From Umezawaea sp042738955 (GTDB lineage: Bacteria; Actinomycetota; Actinomycetes; Mycobacteriales; Pseudonocardiaceae), in the NCBI RefSeq assembly GCF_042738955.1, contig NZ_JBHYHC010000040.1, forward strand, positions 10,315 through 74,314: a DNA stretch of 64,000 bases. The letters are read 5' to 3'. This document shows positions 53,046 through 61,770 of this stretch, piece by piece. The notes beneath the pieces are model-generated. The model saw only the letters and a list, made by a program, of their open reading frames with translations. It was not told the DNA's origin and did not search any database. A program made the position numbers and the translations under genes. How positions within the stretch are numbered: position 1 is the stretch's first letter; every line of letters begins with the position of its first letter.

Positions 53046-54416
53046 TTGCGCACACGAGCCCGCGTCACCGCCGCCCTGACCGCGCTGGCCCTCGGCCTGT
53101 CCGGCGCGCCCGCCTGGGCCGCGGCCCAGTCCGCCGTGCGGATCAACGAGGTCGAGTCCAGCGGCGGCAGCCCCGGAGACTGGGTCGAGCTGGTCAACAC
53201 CGGGACCACCGCGGTCGACGTGTCCGGCTGGATCGTCAGGGACGACGACAACTCGCACTCGTACCGGATCGCCTCCGGCAAGTCGCTCGCCGCGGGAGCG
53301 TTCCTGGCGCTGGACGTGGACCCGTCGTTCGGGCTGGGCAGCGCGGACTCGGCGCGGCTGTTCCAGGGCTCCACCCTCGTGGACTCCTACTCGTGGACCT
53401 CCCACGCCTCCACCACGTACGGCCGCTGCGCGGACGGCGTTGGCGCGTTCACCACGACGACCGCCCCGACCAAGGGCGCGGCCAACGCCTGCGGCACCGG
53501 GCAACCGGGCGGGGGGACGTGGCCGGGCGGCTCGGCGGTCACCATCGCGGACGGCTCCAACGTGTTCGGGGAGAACCTCAGCGGGCTGTCGTTCGAGAGC
53601 GCGGGCGTGCTGTGGGCGGTGAACAACGGGCCGGGCAAGCTGTACCGCCTGACGCCCAACGGGTCCACGTGGCGGCCCGACCCGGCTGGCGGCAAGTCGT
53701 TGCGCTACGCCAACGGCAGCGGTGACCCCGACGCCGAAGGCGTGGTCTTCACGCCCGACGGGCTGTTCGTGGTGACCGAGCGGGACAACTCCAAGAGCTC
53801 GACGAGCCTGCCCAAGGTCCTGCGCTACGACACCTCGGCGACCTCGTCCACGTTGAACGCCACCGCGGAGTGGAACCTGACCGCGGACCTGCCGTCGTTG
53901 CCCGCCAACTCCGGGCCCGAGGGCATCTCTTGGATCCCCGACACGTTCCTGACCGCGCACGGCTTCCGCGACGAGCGCACCGGCGCGGCCTACGCCCCGG
54001 CGTCCTACCCCGGTCACGGCAGCGGCCTGTTCTTCGTCGGCGTCGAGGCGACCGGCGCGATCCACGCCTACGCCCTCACCCAGTCCGGTGGCGGCTTCAC
54101 CCGCGTGGCCACTGTCGCCAGCGGGTTCCCCGGCGTGATGGACCTGGAGTTCGAGCCCGCCACCGGGCACCTGTGGGCGGCGTGCGACGACACCTGCCAG
54201 GGCCGGACCGCGGTCCTCGACCTCAACGCCCAGGGCAAGTTCGCCGTCACCGCGGTCTACGACCGCCCCACGGGGATGGCGAACTACAACAACGAGGGCT
54301 TCGCCATCGCGCCCCAGTCCACCTGCTCGGCCGGTCGCAAGCCGGTGCTGTGGTCCGACGACTCGAACGACGGCGGCCACGCCCTGCGCGCGGGCACGCT
54401 GACCTGCACCCCCTGA
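53046..54416 (+). CDS. Secreted lamin-tail-domain protein with beta-propeller (phytase/esterase-like) domain
   Basis: 456 residues. TTG 53046 with AGGA seven bases upstream gives a clean signal peptide (RVTAALTALALGLSGAPAWA). Residues 35-150 are a lamin-tail domain (VRINEVESSGGSPGDWVELV, VDVSGWIVRDDDNS). Residues 170-450 form a beta-propeller-like domain (GENLSGLSFESAGVLWAVNN, DPDAEGVVFTPDGLFVVTER, GVMDLEFEPATGHLWAACDD), similar to phytase/SdiA-regulated propellers. Extracellular; a calcium-dependent phosphatase or structural role is possible, but I see no decisive catalytic set. Confidence 0.85.
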   Translation: MRTRARVTAALTALALGLSGAPAWAAAQSAVRINEVESSGGSPGDWVELVNTGTTAVDVSGWIVRDDDNSHSYRIASGKSLAAGAFLALDVDPSFGLGSADSARLFQGSTLVDSYSWTSHASTTYGRCADGVGAFTTTTAPTKGAANACGTGQPGGGTWPGGSAVTIADGSNVFGENLSGLSFESAGVLWAVNNGPGKLYRLTPNGSTWRPDPAGGKSLRYANGSGDPDAEGVVFTPDGLFVVTERDNSKSSTSLPKVLRYDTSATSSTLNATAEWNLTADLPSLPANSGPEGISWIPDTFLTAHGFRDERTGAAYAPASYPGHGSGLFFVGVEATGAIHAYALTQSGGGFTRVATVASGFPGVMDLEFEPATGHLWAACDDTCQGRTAVLDLNAQGKFAVTAVYDRPTGMANYNNEGFAIAPQSTCSAGRKPVLWSDDSNDGGHALRAGTLTCTP

Positions 54417-54422
54417 CGGCGT

Positions 54423-54449
54423 CGGAGGGCCGTGGACCACGGCCCTCCG
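54423..54449. terminator. Strong bidirectional terminator
   Basis: CGGAGGGCCGTGG (54423-54435) and CCACGGCCCTCCG (54437-54449) are perfect 13-bp complements around one base; the real hairpin would open to a 3-5 base loop. It lies 6 bp after the lamin-tail gene stop and 4 bp after the stop of the facing gene. Confidence 0.85.
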
Positions 54450-54453
54450 CTCG

Positions 54454-54882
54454 CTAGTCCGCGGCGATCCCGCGGGCGCGGAGGTCGTCCCGCAGGGTCT
54501 TGCCGAGGAACTCGGAGCCGAGGACGCGGCGGAGGTTCGGCAGCAGCGCCAGGTCGTCGAGCGCGGCGACGTCGAACAGGTCGTCCTCGCCGTCCCAGAC
54601 CGGCGAGCACTCCGCGTACACCCGGAGCCCGCCGTCCATCACCAGTTCCTCCACGCCCGCGAGGAGGTCGTCGCCGATCTCCAGCGCCTCGAAGTGGTCG
54701 CGGGCCTGCGGCAGGACCTGGTAGGCCAGGTCGTTGTCGTAGGCGTACATCCACGGGTCGTTGCCGAGTCCCTTGTCCCGCAGCAGTTCGGCGATGTCGA
54801 ACCGCGGGGTGAGCGTCCCGTCGACGTACATCAGCTTGTCGACGACGACGAGCTTGAGGTTGAAGTCCTGGAAGTCGGCCAT
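54454..54882 (-). CDS. DUF6892-like protein
   Basis: 142 residues. The pattern LVVVDKLMYVDGTLTPRFDI near the N-terminus and PVWDGEDDLFDVAALDDLAL near residue 100 resembles the DUF6892 family, often found among immunity-like proteins; the assignment is from memory. It is acidic, with no signal peptide. ATG 54882 is preferred over the TTG at 54891. It starts 10 bp after the TetR stop on the same strand, so they probably share a transcript. No toxin gene is adjacent. Confidence 0.7.
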   Translation of the reverse strand: MADFQDFNLKLVVVDKLMYVDGTLTPRFDIAELLRDKGLGNDPWMYAYDNDLAYQVLPQARDHFEALEIGDDLLAGVEELVMDGGLRVYAECSPVWDGEDDLFDVAALDDLALLPNLRRVLGSEFLGKTLRDDLRARGIAAD

Positions 54883-54892
54883 GCCGGGCAAC

Positions 54893-55483
54893 CTAGATCG
54901 CCGCGTCCGGGGCGGGCGGCGGGGGTGTCGCCAAGCTCTGGAAGCACGGGCGCAGCAGGTCGACGATCTGCTCGGGCGAGGCCTCGCCGAGGGGTGTGAG
55001 GCGCAGCAGGTACCGCTCGGCGATCACGCCGTGGACGATCGCGCTGAGCAGGCTCGCGCGCAGGTCGGCGTCCGGCGTGGGGATCGCCTCGGTGAGCTGG
55101 GCGAAGCGGGCCTCCCCGGCGGCCCGGTAGCGGTCGGCGGCGGCGTCGTTCGTGAGCACCGAGCGCAGCACCGCCAGTGAGGCCGCGGGCTCGTCCGTCA
55201 GCCGCCTGCCCAACGACGTGAGCAGCGCCTCGGCCACCTCCTCCGACGTGCCCTCGGGCAGTTCGTCGGCCGGGACCTCGGAGGCGCGGGCGAACAGCAG
55301 GTCCTTGCTGACGAAGTAGTGCATGACGAGCCCCGCGTCGACCCCGGCGGCCGTCGCCACGGCGCGGATCGTGGTGCGGTCGTAGCCGAGTTCGGCGAAG
55401 AGCGCGCGGGCCGCGGCGAGGATGCGCTCCTCGCTCAGGAGGCGCTGCTGCGCCCTGGTGGGTCGGGCGCTCGGTTCGGTCAC
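54893..55483 (-). CDS. TetR-family transcriptional regulator
   Basis: 196 residues. N-terminal HTH: RILAAARALFAELGYDRTTI, RAVATAAGVDAGLVMHYFVS, KDLLF. The rest is a helical ligand-binding domain. GTG 55483. It is divergent from the SnoaL-like gene with 83 bp between starts, and the gap contains a TetR-like palindrome, so it probably represses that gene and itself. A C-terminal Pro/Ala-rich tail (ATPPPPAPDAAI) is unstructured. Confidence 0.92.
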   Translation of the reverse strand: MTEPSARPTRAQQRLLSEERILAAARALFAELGYDRTTIRAVATAAGVDAGLVMHYFVSKDLLFARASEVPADELPEGTSEEVAEALLTSLGRRLTDEPAASLAVLRSVLTNDAAADRYRAAGEARFAQLTEAIPTPDADLRASLLSAIVHGVIAERYLLRLTPLGEASPEQIVDLLRPCFQSLATPPPPAPDAAI

Positions 55484-55529
55484 GTGGTCATTCTACGACC
55501 GTTGACCGACGGCCGATTTCGTTCTACGG

Positions 55530-55544
55530 TCGTTCAATCAACGA
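55530..55544. promoter_or_regulatory. Candidate TetR operator
   Basis: TCGTTCAATCAACGA is a palindrome with 5-bp arms and a 5-bp centre. The related CGTTCAA recurs at 55546-55552, and TTCTACG occurs twice nearby (55491-55497 and 55522-55528). It lies in the divergent TetR/SnoaL promoter region, 22 bp before the SnoaL-like start. Confidence 0.5.
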
Positions 55545-55566
55545 GCGTTCAACGAATGGAGTTGTC

Positions 55567-55998
55567 ATGGCCGCCACGTCACGCGAGGTCGTCGACCGGG
55601 TCCTGCGAGCGAGCCTGGAGATGGACACCGACACGTTCGTGAACCTGTTCGCCCCGGACGGCTACGTGGAGTGGCCGTATCGACCGGAGGGCGTCCCCGG
55701 CCGGCTGGAGGGCCGCGACCGGCTCCGCGCGTTCCTGGACTCGCAGGCGAAGGGCCTCGTCCGGTTCGACGAGTACCGCGACACGGTCGTCCACGAGACC
55801 GCGGACCCGGAGGTGGTGATCGTCGAGTACGAGGCGCACGGCACCGTGCTCCCCACCGGTGCGCCCCTGCACCAGACGATCATCGCCGTGATCCGCGTCC
55901 GCGACGGCCTGGTCGTCTCCTACCGCGACTACCTCAACCCGCTGGTGCTCGCCGAAACACTGGCGAGCGTGGCCGCCGCAGAAGGCGGAATTCGCTAA
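55567..55998 (+). CDS. SnoaL-like (NTF2-fold) protein
   Basis: 143 residues, a single cone-like NTF2 domain: REVVDRVLRASLEMDTDTFV, LFAPDGYVEWPYRPEGVPGR, LEGRDRLRAFL, and RDGLVVSYRDYLNPL at the end. Family members include polyketide cyclases, isomerases and detoxifying proteins; the function here is unknown. ATG 55567 with GGAG five bases upstream. Divergent from and probably repressed by the TetR protein. Confidence 0.88.
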   Translation: MAATSREVVDRVLRASLEMDTDTFVNLFAPDGYVEWPYRPEGVPGRLEGRDRLRAFLDSQAKGLVRFDEYRDTVVHETADPEVVIVEYEAHGTVLPTGAPLHQTIIAVIRVRDGLVVSYRDYLNPLVLAETLASVAAAEGGIR

Positions 55999-56024
55999 TC
56001 CGCTCGGACCGCGCGCAAGCGGAT
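55998..56024 (+). terminator. Hairpin after the SnoaL-like gene
   Basis: ATCCGCT (55998-56004) pairs perfectly with AGCGGAT (56018-56024) over a 13-base loop, starting at the last base of the stop codon. Confidence 0.5.
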
Positions 56025-56427
56025 GAGTGGAAAAGTTTCGCCACTTCGACGAACGGAGTGACGCGTCTGATAAACGACGGGCGTCACGGCCGTTCAGTCC
56101 GTATTGGCACTGGCCCGAACCACCCGTCCGGCAGTTCCCGCAGGTCCTCCCACGAGGAGTGCCGCCACGACCGGCCACGGCGCTGCTCGACCGATGACCC
56201 GCTTTGTCGGAGCGCCACTCCGTGAACCGTTTTCGGTGGCATTTCCCTGGTGAGGTCGTCTGTCCACTCAGTCGCGAATTCTCGGTGCGGTGGTCGGGAC
56301 CGTGTCGAAGTCCGGTCGATGGGCTGTTCGGGTCGTCCTGGCGGCGTGGCGAGGGCCGTGTCGGCGTGGGGTGGTGGGGAACCTGCACACTGGTCGGTGA
56401 TCGGCAGCGACTCGGGAAGGCGGCGGG
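56025..56427. other. 403-bp intergenic region before the first ROK gene
   Basis: No convincing gene is seen. A small inverted repeat CGGAG / CTCCG (about 56209-56222) is present. The end of the region must hold the ROK promoter; GGGAAGG lies before ATG 56428. Composition is less biased than in the genes. Confidence 0.5.
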
Positions 56428-57630
56428 ATGAGCGCAGCGGGCACGGCGCGGCAGCCGCGGGTCGGGTCGCGCCAGCAGGCGGACCTGTTGGCGCTGCTGC
56501 GCGACGAGGGCGCCATCTCCAGGGTCGCGCTGGGGGAGCGGGTGGGGTTGCCCCGCGCGAAGCTGACGGCCGAGCTGGGCAAGCTCCTGGACACCGGGCT
56601 GGTCGAGGTCGGTGGGCCCGCGGCCAGTCGGGGCGGGCGGCGGTCGTCGTTCGTGCACCTGGCGGACGACCTGCGGCTGCTCGGGGTGGACGTCGGGGCC
56701 ACGTCGATCACCGTCGCCGTCACCGACGCGCGGTGCGAGGTGTTGGCCCACGTGAGCGAGGAGTGCGCGGTCCGCGAAGGGCCGGTCGTGGTGCTGGGGC
56801 GGGTGATCGCGCTGGCCGAGGAGGTGCTGGCCGAGGCTCCCGGCCGGTTGATCGGCGCGGGGATCGGGCTGCCGGGACCGGTGAGCTTCCGCGACGGGAT
56901 GCCGGTCGCGCCGCCGATCATGCCGGGCTGGGACCGGTACCCGGTGCGCGACGAGCTGGCGGGCAAGTGGGGCTGCCCGGTGACGGTCGACAACGACGTG
57001 AACGTGATGGCGCTGGGGGAGCGGCACGCCGGGGTCGCGCGGTCCATCGAGGACCTGATCTTCGTGAAGGTCGGCACGGGCATCGGCTGCGGCATCGTGC
57101 TCGGCGGCCAGGTGTACCGGGGGGTCGCGGGCACGGCCGGGGACATCGGCCACATCCGGCTGGACGACTTCGGGCCCGCGTGCGCGTGCGGCGAGGTCGG
57201 GTGCCTGGAGGCGTACTTCGGCGGCGCGGCGCTGGCCCGCGAGGGGTTGACGCTCGCCCGCAGCGGGCGGTCGGAGCTGCTCGCCGCCGCCCTGCACGAC
57301 CGCGGCCGGGTGACCGCCGAGGACGTGGGCCTGGCGGCCAACTCCGGCGACTTCGCCGCCGCCAGCCTGGTGCGCGAGGGCGGCAGGCGGCTCGGCCACG
57401 TCGTCGCCTCGCTGGTGAGCTTCCTCAACCCCGGCATGGTCGTGATCGGCGGCGGCGTGTCCCGGCTCGGGCACTCGCTGCTGGCCGAGGTCCGCGGCGC
57501 GGTCTACCGCCGCTCGCTGCCCCTCGCGACGGGCAACCTGCCGATCGTGCTGTCCGAGCTGGGCGACTTGGCGGGTGTCACAGGTGCCGCCTGGTCGGCC
57601 ACCGATCGAGCCTTCTCCACGGTCGTCTGA
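56428..57630 (+). CDS. ROK-family transcriptional regulator 1
   Basis: 400 residues. N-terminal winged HTH (about 18-75: ISRVALGERVGLPRAKLTAE), then a ROK sugar-kinase-like domain: VDVGATSITVAV, NDVNVMALGERHAG, VGTGIGCGIVLGG, and the zinc motif CACGEVGCLEAY. The ROK domain in such regulators binds sugars or sugar phosphates. It is encoded just upstream of another ROK gene and a sugar ABC operon on the same strand, so it probably regulates sugar uptake there. Confidence 0.92.
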   Translation: MSAAGTARQPRVGSRQQADLLALLRDEGAISRVALGERVGLPRAKLTAELGKLLDTGLVEVGGPAASRGGRRSSFVHLADDLRLLGVDVGATSITVAVTDARCEVLAHVSEECAVREGPVVVLGRVIALAEEVLAEAPGRLIGAGIGLPGPVSFRDGMPVAPPIMPGWDRYPVRDELAGKWGCPVTVDNDVNVMALGERHAGVARSIEDLIFVKVGTGIGCGIVLGGQVYRGVAGTAGDIGHIRLDDFGPACACGEVGCLEAYFGGAALAREGLTLARSGRSELLAAALHDRGRVTAEDVGLAANSGDFAAASLVREGGRRLGHVVASLVSFLNPGMVVIGGGVSRLGHSLLAEVRGAVYRRSLPLATGNLPIVLSELGDLAGVTGAAWSATDRAFSTVV

Positions 57631-57863
57631 CCCTCCCGCACCGGGGGCGTGCGACGGATCCGGTTGTCTGACAACGTTGTCAGCCACGCCTTGTTGCCGC
57701 CAAGTTTCGCGTCACAGCGACCGACTTTTGTCGTGATCTGACGAAAGTCCCCCTTACTTCTTGCTCTGGATGGCGTATTGCGTCCGATATGCGCGGTAGT
57801 TCAGGCTCTTTTGTGAGCTGAGACACCGACTTTTGATCGGCTCCTCAACGAAGTGGAGCGTCC
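57631..57863. promoter_or_regulatory. Promoter/operator region of the ROK 2-ABC sugar operon
   Basis: 233 bp with several symmetric elements. CTGACAACGTTGTCAG (57668-57683) is a perfect 16-bp palindrome with a central CG. GACTTTTGTC (57723-57732) and GACGAAAGTC (57740-57749) form a 27-bp inverted repeat with 9 of 10 matching arm positions. CCGACTTTTG occurs at 57721-57730 and again at 57826-57835. A/T-rich CTTTT half-sites resemble known ROK operators, and the CG-centred palindrome resembles LacI-type ones. Confidence 0.65.
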
Positions 57864-59141
57864 GTGCTGCGCACTCCCGGCCCGGCGGACCGAACCGGTC
57901 TGCGCCGAGCGAACCTGGCCCTGCTCGTGCGGACGCTGCGCGACCACGGCCAGATCTCCCGTGCGCAGCTCGCCGTGCGGTCCGGGCTCTCCAAGGCGAC
58001 CGTCTCCTCGCTCGTGGGCGACCTGGCGCGCCGCGGTCTCGTCCGCGCCGCAGGCACCGCCGCCCGCGGCCAGGGCCGTCCCGGCGAGCTGGTCGAACTC
58101 CGGCCCGCCACGGCCTGCGGGGTCGGCCTGGACCTGCACGTGGAGCACGTGGGCGCGACCGTCGTCGACCTCACCGGCCAGGTGCTGCTCCGCAGCCGGA
58201 TCGCCTGCGACGTCCCCGCCGCCGGGCCGGACCACGTGCTGGACCTCCTCGCGGAGGTCCTGACCGGCGTGCTCGACGACGTGCGGGCGCGCGGCGGGTG
58301 GGGCACGGGGGCCACGGTCGCGGTGCCGGGGCTGGTCGACACCGACGGCGCGGTGGTGCGGCTCGCCCCGCAGCTGCGGTGGCGCGAGGTGGCCCTGCGC
58401 GACGGGCTGGCCGCCCGCACCGGCCTCGACCTGGACTTCTTCGGCGCGGACAACGACGCCAACCTCGCCGCCGTCGCCGAGCACCACGCGGGCGCGGCGG
58501 TCGGGCTCGACGACTTCGTCTACCTCACCGGCGACCACGGCGTCGGCGCGGGCGCGTTCTCCCGCGGCGAGCTGGTGCGCGGCCACCTCGGCTACGCGGG
58601 CGAGGTCGGCCACATGGAGCTGGACCCGCTGGGCCCGTGGTGCTCGTGCGGGCGGCGCGGCTGCTGGGAGACCCGCGTGGGCCTCGGCGCGCTGCTGCAC
58701 GCCTGCGCCAGCCCCGACGACCCGGTCCACGACCCGGCGCTCGACCCGGACGCCCGGATGGCGCTGGTCCGGGCGCGGGCCGAGAGCGGCGACCGGCGCA
58801 CCCTCGACGCGCTGCACCAGATCGGCGCGGCCCTCGGCACGGGCGTCGCGGTGCTGGTCAACGTGCTCAACCCGGCCGCCGTGGTGCTGGGCGGCTACTT
58901 CGCCGCCCTGCCCGAGTGGCTGGTCGAGCCGGTGCGCGCGGAGGTCGCCGCGCACGTCCTCGCCGAGGGCGCGGGCGGCGCGACGGTCGTCGCGTCCCGG
59001 CTGGGGTTCGAGGCCCCGGCCACCGGCGGCGCGGTGCACGCGCTCCGCCACGTCCTGGACGACCCGGCCGTCGTGCCTGTCACCGAGCAAGCCGAGCACG
59101 TCGAGCACGTCGAGAACACGGAAGGAGTGGTCGCGCGATGA
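57864..59141 (+). CDS. ROK-family transcriptional regulator 2
   Basis: 425 residues. HTH at about 30-85 (ISRAQLAVRSGLSKATVSSL), then a ROK domain with VPGLVDTDGAVV, FGADNDANLAAVAEHH, GHLGYAGEVGHMELDP and the zinc motif CSCGRRGCWETR. GTG 57864 has GGAG six bases upstream. Its TGA overlaps the ATG of the ABC ATPase (ATGA), so it is the first gene of the transporter operon and its most probable autoregulator. A repetitive EHVEHVEN stretch lies near the C-terminus. Confidence 0.93.
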   Translation: MLRTPGPADRTGLRRANLALLVRTLRDHGQISRAQLAVRSGLSKATVSSLVGDLARRGLVRAAGTAARGQGRPGELVELRPATACGVGLDLHVEHVGATVVDLTGQVLLRSRIACDVPAAGPDHVLDLLAEVLTGVLDDVRARGGWGTGATVAVPGLVDTDGAVVRLAPQLRWREVALRDGLAARTGLDLDFFGADNDANLAAVAEHHAGAAVGLDDFVYLTGDHGVGAGAFSRGELVRGHLGYAGEVGHMELDPLGPWCSCGRRGCWETRVGLGALLHACASPDDPVHDPALDPDARMALVRARAESGDRRTLDALHQIGAALGTGVAVLVNVLNPAAVVLGGYFAALPEWLVEPVRAEVAAHVLAEGAGGATVVASRLGFEAPATGGAVHALRHVLDDPAVVPVTEQAEHVEHVENTEGVVAR

Positions 59142-60688
59142 CCGCCGACGACCAGCCGCTGCTGCGGATGACCGGCATCGTCAAGGAGTTCCCCGGTGTC
59201 CGCGCCCTCGACGGTGTCGAGCTGAGCGTGCTGCCGGGCGAGGTGCACTGCCTGCTCGGCCAGAACGGCGCGGGCAAGTCCACGTTGATCAAGGTCCTCT
59301 CGGGGGCGCACCGGCCCGACCACGGCGAGATCCTGTGGCGGGGCGAGCCCGCGTCGCTGCCGTCGCCGGTGGCGGCGCTGCGCCTGGGGATCGCGACGAT
59401 GTACCAGGAGCTGGACCTCGTGCCGGGGCTCTCGGTCGCGGAGAACGTGTTCCTCGGCCACGAGCGGTCGCGGTTCGGGTTCAGCCGCCGGGGCGCGGCG
59501 CGCGCCGAGGCGTCCGCGCTGATGCGCAGGCTGGGCCACCCGGAGATCCGGCCCGAGCGGGAGGTCGGCCTGCTGTCGGCGGCCGGGCAGCAGCTCGTGT
59601 CGATGGCGCGGGCGCTCGCCCACGACGCGCGGCTCATCGTCATGGACGAGCCGACTGCCGCGCTGGCGTCCGACGAGGTGGACAACCTGTTCCGCATCGT
59701 CGGCGAGCTGGCCGCCGACGGCGTGTCCGTCGTCTACATCTCGCACCGGCTGGAGGAGATCCGCCGGATCGGCAGCCGGGTCACGGTCCTCAAGGACGGC
59801 CGCACGGTCGCCTCCGGGCTGGCCGCGGACACGCCCACGTCCGAGCTGGTGAACCTGATGTCCGGGCGCCAGGTGAACACCGTGTTCCCGGTCCGCGAGG
59901 TGTCCACGGCCGACGAGCGGGTCGAGGTGCTCAAGGTCGAGGGGCTGACCAGGGCGGGGGAGTTCGCCGACGTCAGCTTCACCGTGCACGCGGGGGAGGT
60001 GCTGGGCATCGCCGGGCTCGTCGGCGCGGGCCGCAGCGAGATCCTGGAGACCGTGTTCGGTGCGCGCAAGCCCGACTCCGGCACGGTGAGCGTCGACGGG
60101 GTGCGGCTCAAGCCGGGCAGCGTCTCCGCCGCCGTGAAGGCCGGGATCGGGCTGGCCCCCGAGGAGCGCAAGAGCCAGGGCCTGCTGCTCCAGCTCCCCG
60201 TCGCGCACAACGTGACGCTGGCCAGCCTCGGCGCGTACAGCACGGCCGGGTTCACCGACCGGGGCCGGGAGATGACCGACTCGCGCGCGGTGCTGGAGAA
60301 GCTGGAGCTGCGGCCCGCCGACCCCCGCCGCCTCGTGGGCACGTTCTCCGGCGGCAACCAGCAGAAGGCCGTCGTCGCGCGCTGGCTGGTGCGCGGCTGC
60401 CGGGTGCTGCTGCTCGACGAGCCCACCCGCGGCGTGGACGTCGGCGCGCGCGCCGAGCTGTACCGGCTGGTGCACGAACTGGCCGCCGACGGGGTGGCCG
60501 TGGTCCTGGTGTCCAGCGAGGTCCCCGAGGTACTCGGCCTCGCCGACCGGGTCCTCGTGCTGCGCGAGGGCGAGGTGCTCGCCGACCGCCCCGCCGCCGA
60601 GCTGACCGAGGCGGCCGTGCTCGACATCGTCATGGAAGGCAGCGCCGCGACGGAACTCGCGGGCGTCGTTGAGGAGGTTTCGTCGTGA
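59138..60688 (+). CDS. Sugar ABC transporter ATP-binding protein (RbsA/MglA type)
   Basis: 516 residues with two ABC domains. Domain 1: Walker A GQNGAGKSTLIKVLSG, a weak signature LSAAGQQLVSMARAL, Walker B LIVMDEPTAAL. Domain 2: atypical Walker A GLVGAGRSEILE, signature FSGGNQQKAVVARW, Walker B VLLLDEPTRGVD. This double-domain form is typical of carbohydrate (CUT2) importers such as ribose, xylose, galactose or inositol systems. ATG 59138 overlaps the upstream ROK stop, and its own stop overlaps the permease start (GTGA). Confidence 0.95.
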   Translation: MTADDQPLLRMTGIVKEFPGVRALDGVELSVLPGEVHCLLGQNGAGKSTLIKVLSGAHRPDHGEILWRGEPASLPSPVAALRLGIATMYQELDLVPGLSVAENVFLGHERSRFGFSRRGAARAEASALMRRLGHPEIRPEREVGLLSAAGQQLVSMARALAHDARLIVMDEPTAALASDEVDNLFRIVGELAADGVSVVYISHRLEEIRRIGSRVTVLKDGRTVASGLAADTPTSELVNLMSGRQVNTVFPVREVSTADERVEVLKVEGLTRAGEFADVSFTVHAGEVLGIAGLVGAGRSEILETVFGARKPDSGTVSVDGVRLKPGSVSAAVKAGIGLAPEERKSQGLLLQLPVAHNVTLASLGAYSTAGFTDRGREMTDSRAVLEKLELRPADPRRLVGTFSGGNQQKAVVARWLVRGCRVLLLDEPTRGVDVGARAELYRLVHELAADGVAVVLVSSEVPEVLGLADRVLVLREGEVLADRPAAELTEAAVLDIVMEGSAATELAGVVEEVSS

Positions 60689-61713
60689 CCGGCAAGTCCT
60701 CGACCCCGGTGCTCGCCACCGGAGACCAGACCGGGCCGCCGCCCGAACGGGAGCGGCCGAGCCGCGGCGGGTTCACCGTGGACGTGCGCCTCGCCGGGCT
60801 CGTGGGCGTGCTGGTCCTGCTGTGCCTGGTCGGCTACCTCACCCGCCCCGACGGCTTCCTGACCGAGGCCAACATCTCCACGATGCTGCGGCTCGCCGCG
60901 GCCATCGGCGTGGTGAGCGTCGGCATGACGTTCGTGATCATCAGCGGCGGCATCGACCTGTCCGTCGGGTCGATCGTGGCGCTGAGCAGCGTGTGGATGA
61001 CCACCGTCGCGACCCAGTCCTACGGGCCCGTGGTGATGGTGCTGTGCGGGCTGCTGGTCGGCCTGTGCTGCGGTCTGGTCAACGGGGTGCTGATCTCCTA
61101 CGGCAAGATCGTGCCGTTCATCGCCACCCTCGCCATGTACGCCTCGGCGCGCGGCCTGGCCGAGCGGCTGTCCGGGCGGCGCACGCAGGTCGTGTCCGAG
61201 ACGGGCTTCACCACGTTCTTCCGCGGCGACTTCCTCGGCATCCCGGTGCTGATCTGGATGCTGGCGCTGGTGTTCGCGGTCGGCTGGGTCCTGCTCAACC
61301 GCACGAACTTCGGCCGCCGCACGTTCGCCGTCGGCGGCAACGCCGAGGCCGCCCGGCTGGCGGGCATCGACGTCAAGCGGCACACGGCGCTGGTCTACGG
61401 CATCGCGGGCCTGTGCTGCGGCATCGCCGCGGTGATGGTCGTCGCCCGCACCACGTCCGGCGCCTCCACCAACGGCCTGTTCTACGAGCTGGACGCCATC
61501 GCCGCCGTCGTCATCGGCGGCACGCTGCTCACCGGCGGCCGGGGCAGCCTCATCGGCACGCTCGTCGGCGTCCTGATCTTCACGGTGCTCAACAGCATCT
61601 TCACCCAGAACAACCTCGACACCGACATCCAGAACATCGCCAAGGGCGTGATCATCGTCGCCGCCGTGCTCCTGCAGAGCACCCGGCTGCGCCGCCGCGT
61701 CCGAAAAACCTGA
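60685..61713 (+). CDS. Sugar ABC transporter permease (RbsC type)
   Basis: 342 residues, about 8-10 membrane helices. CUT2 permease motifs: FVIISGGIDLSVGSIVALSS, RTNFGRRTFAVGGNAEAARL and GGRGSLIGTLVGVLI. It is the single permease and would form a homodimer with the double-domain ATPase. GTG 60685 overlaps the ATPase stop. Confidence 0.95.
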   Translation: MTGKSSTPVLATGDQTGPPPERERPSRGGFTVDVRLAGLVGVLVLLCLVGYLTRPDGFLTEANISTMLRLAAAIGVVSVGMTFVIISGGIDLSVGSIVALSSVWMTTVATQSYGPVVMVLCGLLVGLCCGLVNGVLISYGKIVPFIATLAMYASARGLAERLSGRRTQVVSETGFTTFFRGDFLGIPVLIWMLALVFAVGWVLLNRTNFGRRTFAVGGNAEAARLAGIDVKRHTALVYGIAGLCCGIAAVMVVARTTSGASTNGLFYELDAIAAVVIGGTLLTGGRGSLIGTLVGVLIFTVLNSIFTQNNLDTDIQNIAKGVIIVAAVLLQSTRLRRRVRKT

Positions 61714-61770
61714 CCGTCCCCCGACACCCCCCCCGTTCCAGAGCCACACCCGACACCGCTGGAGTTCGCC

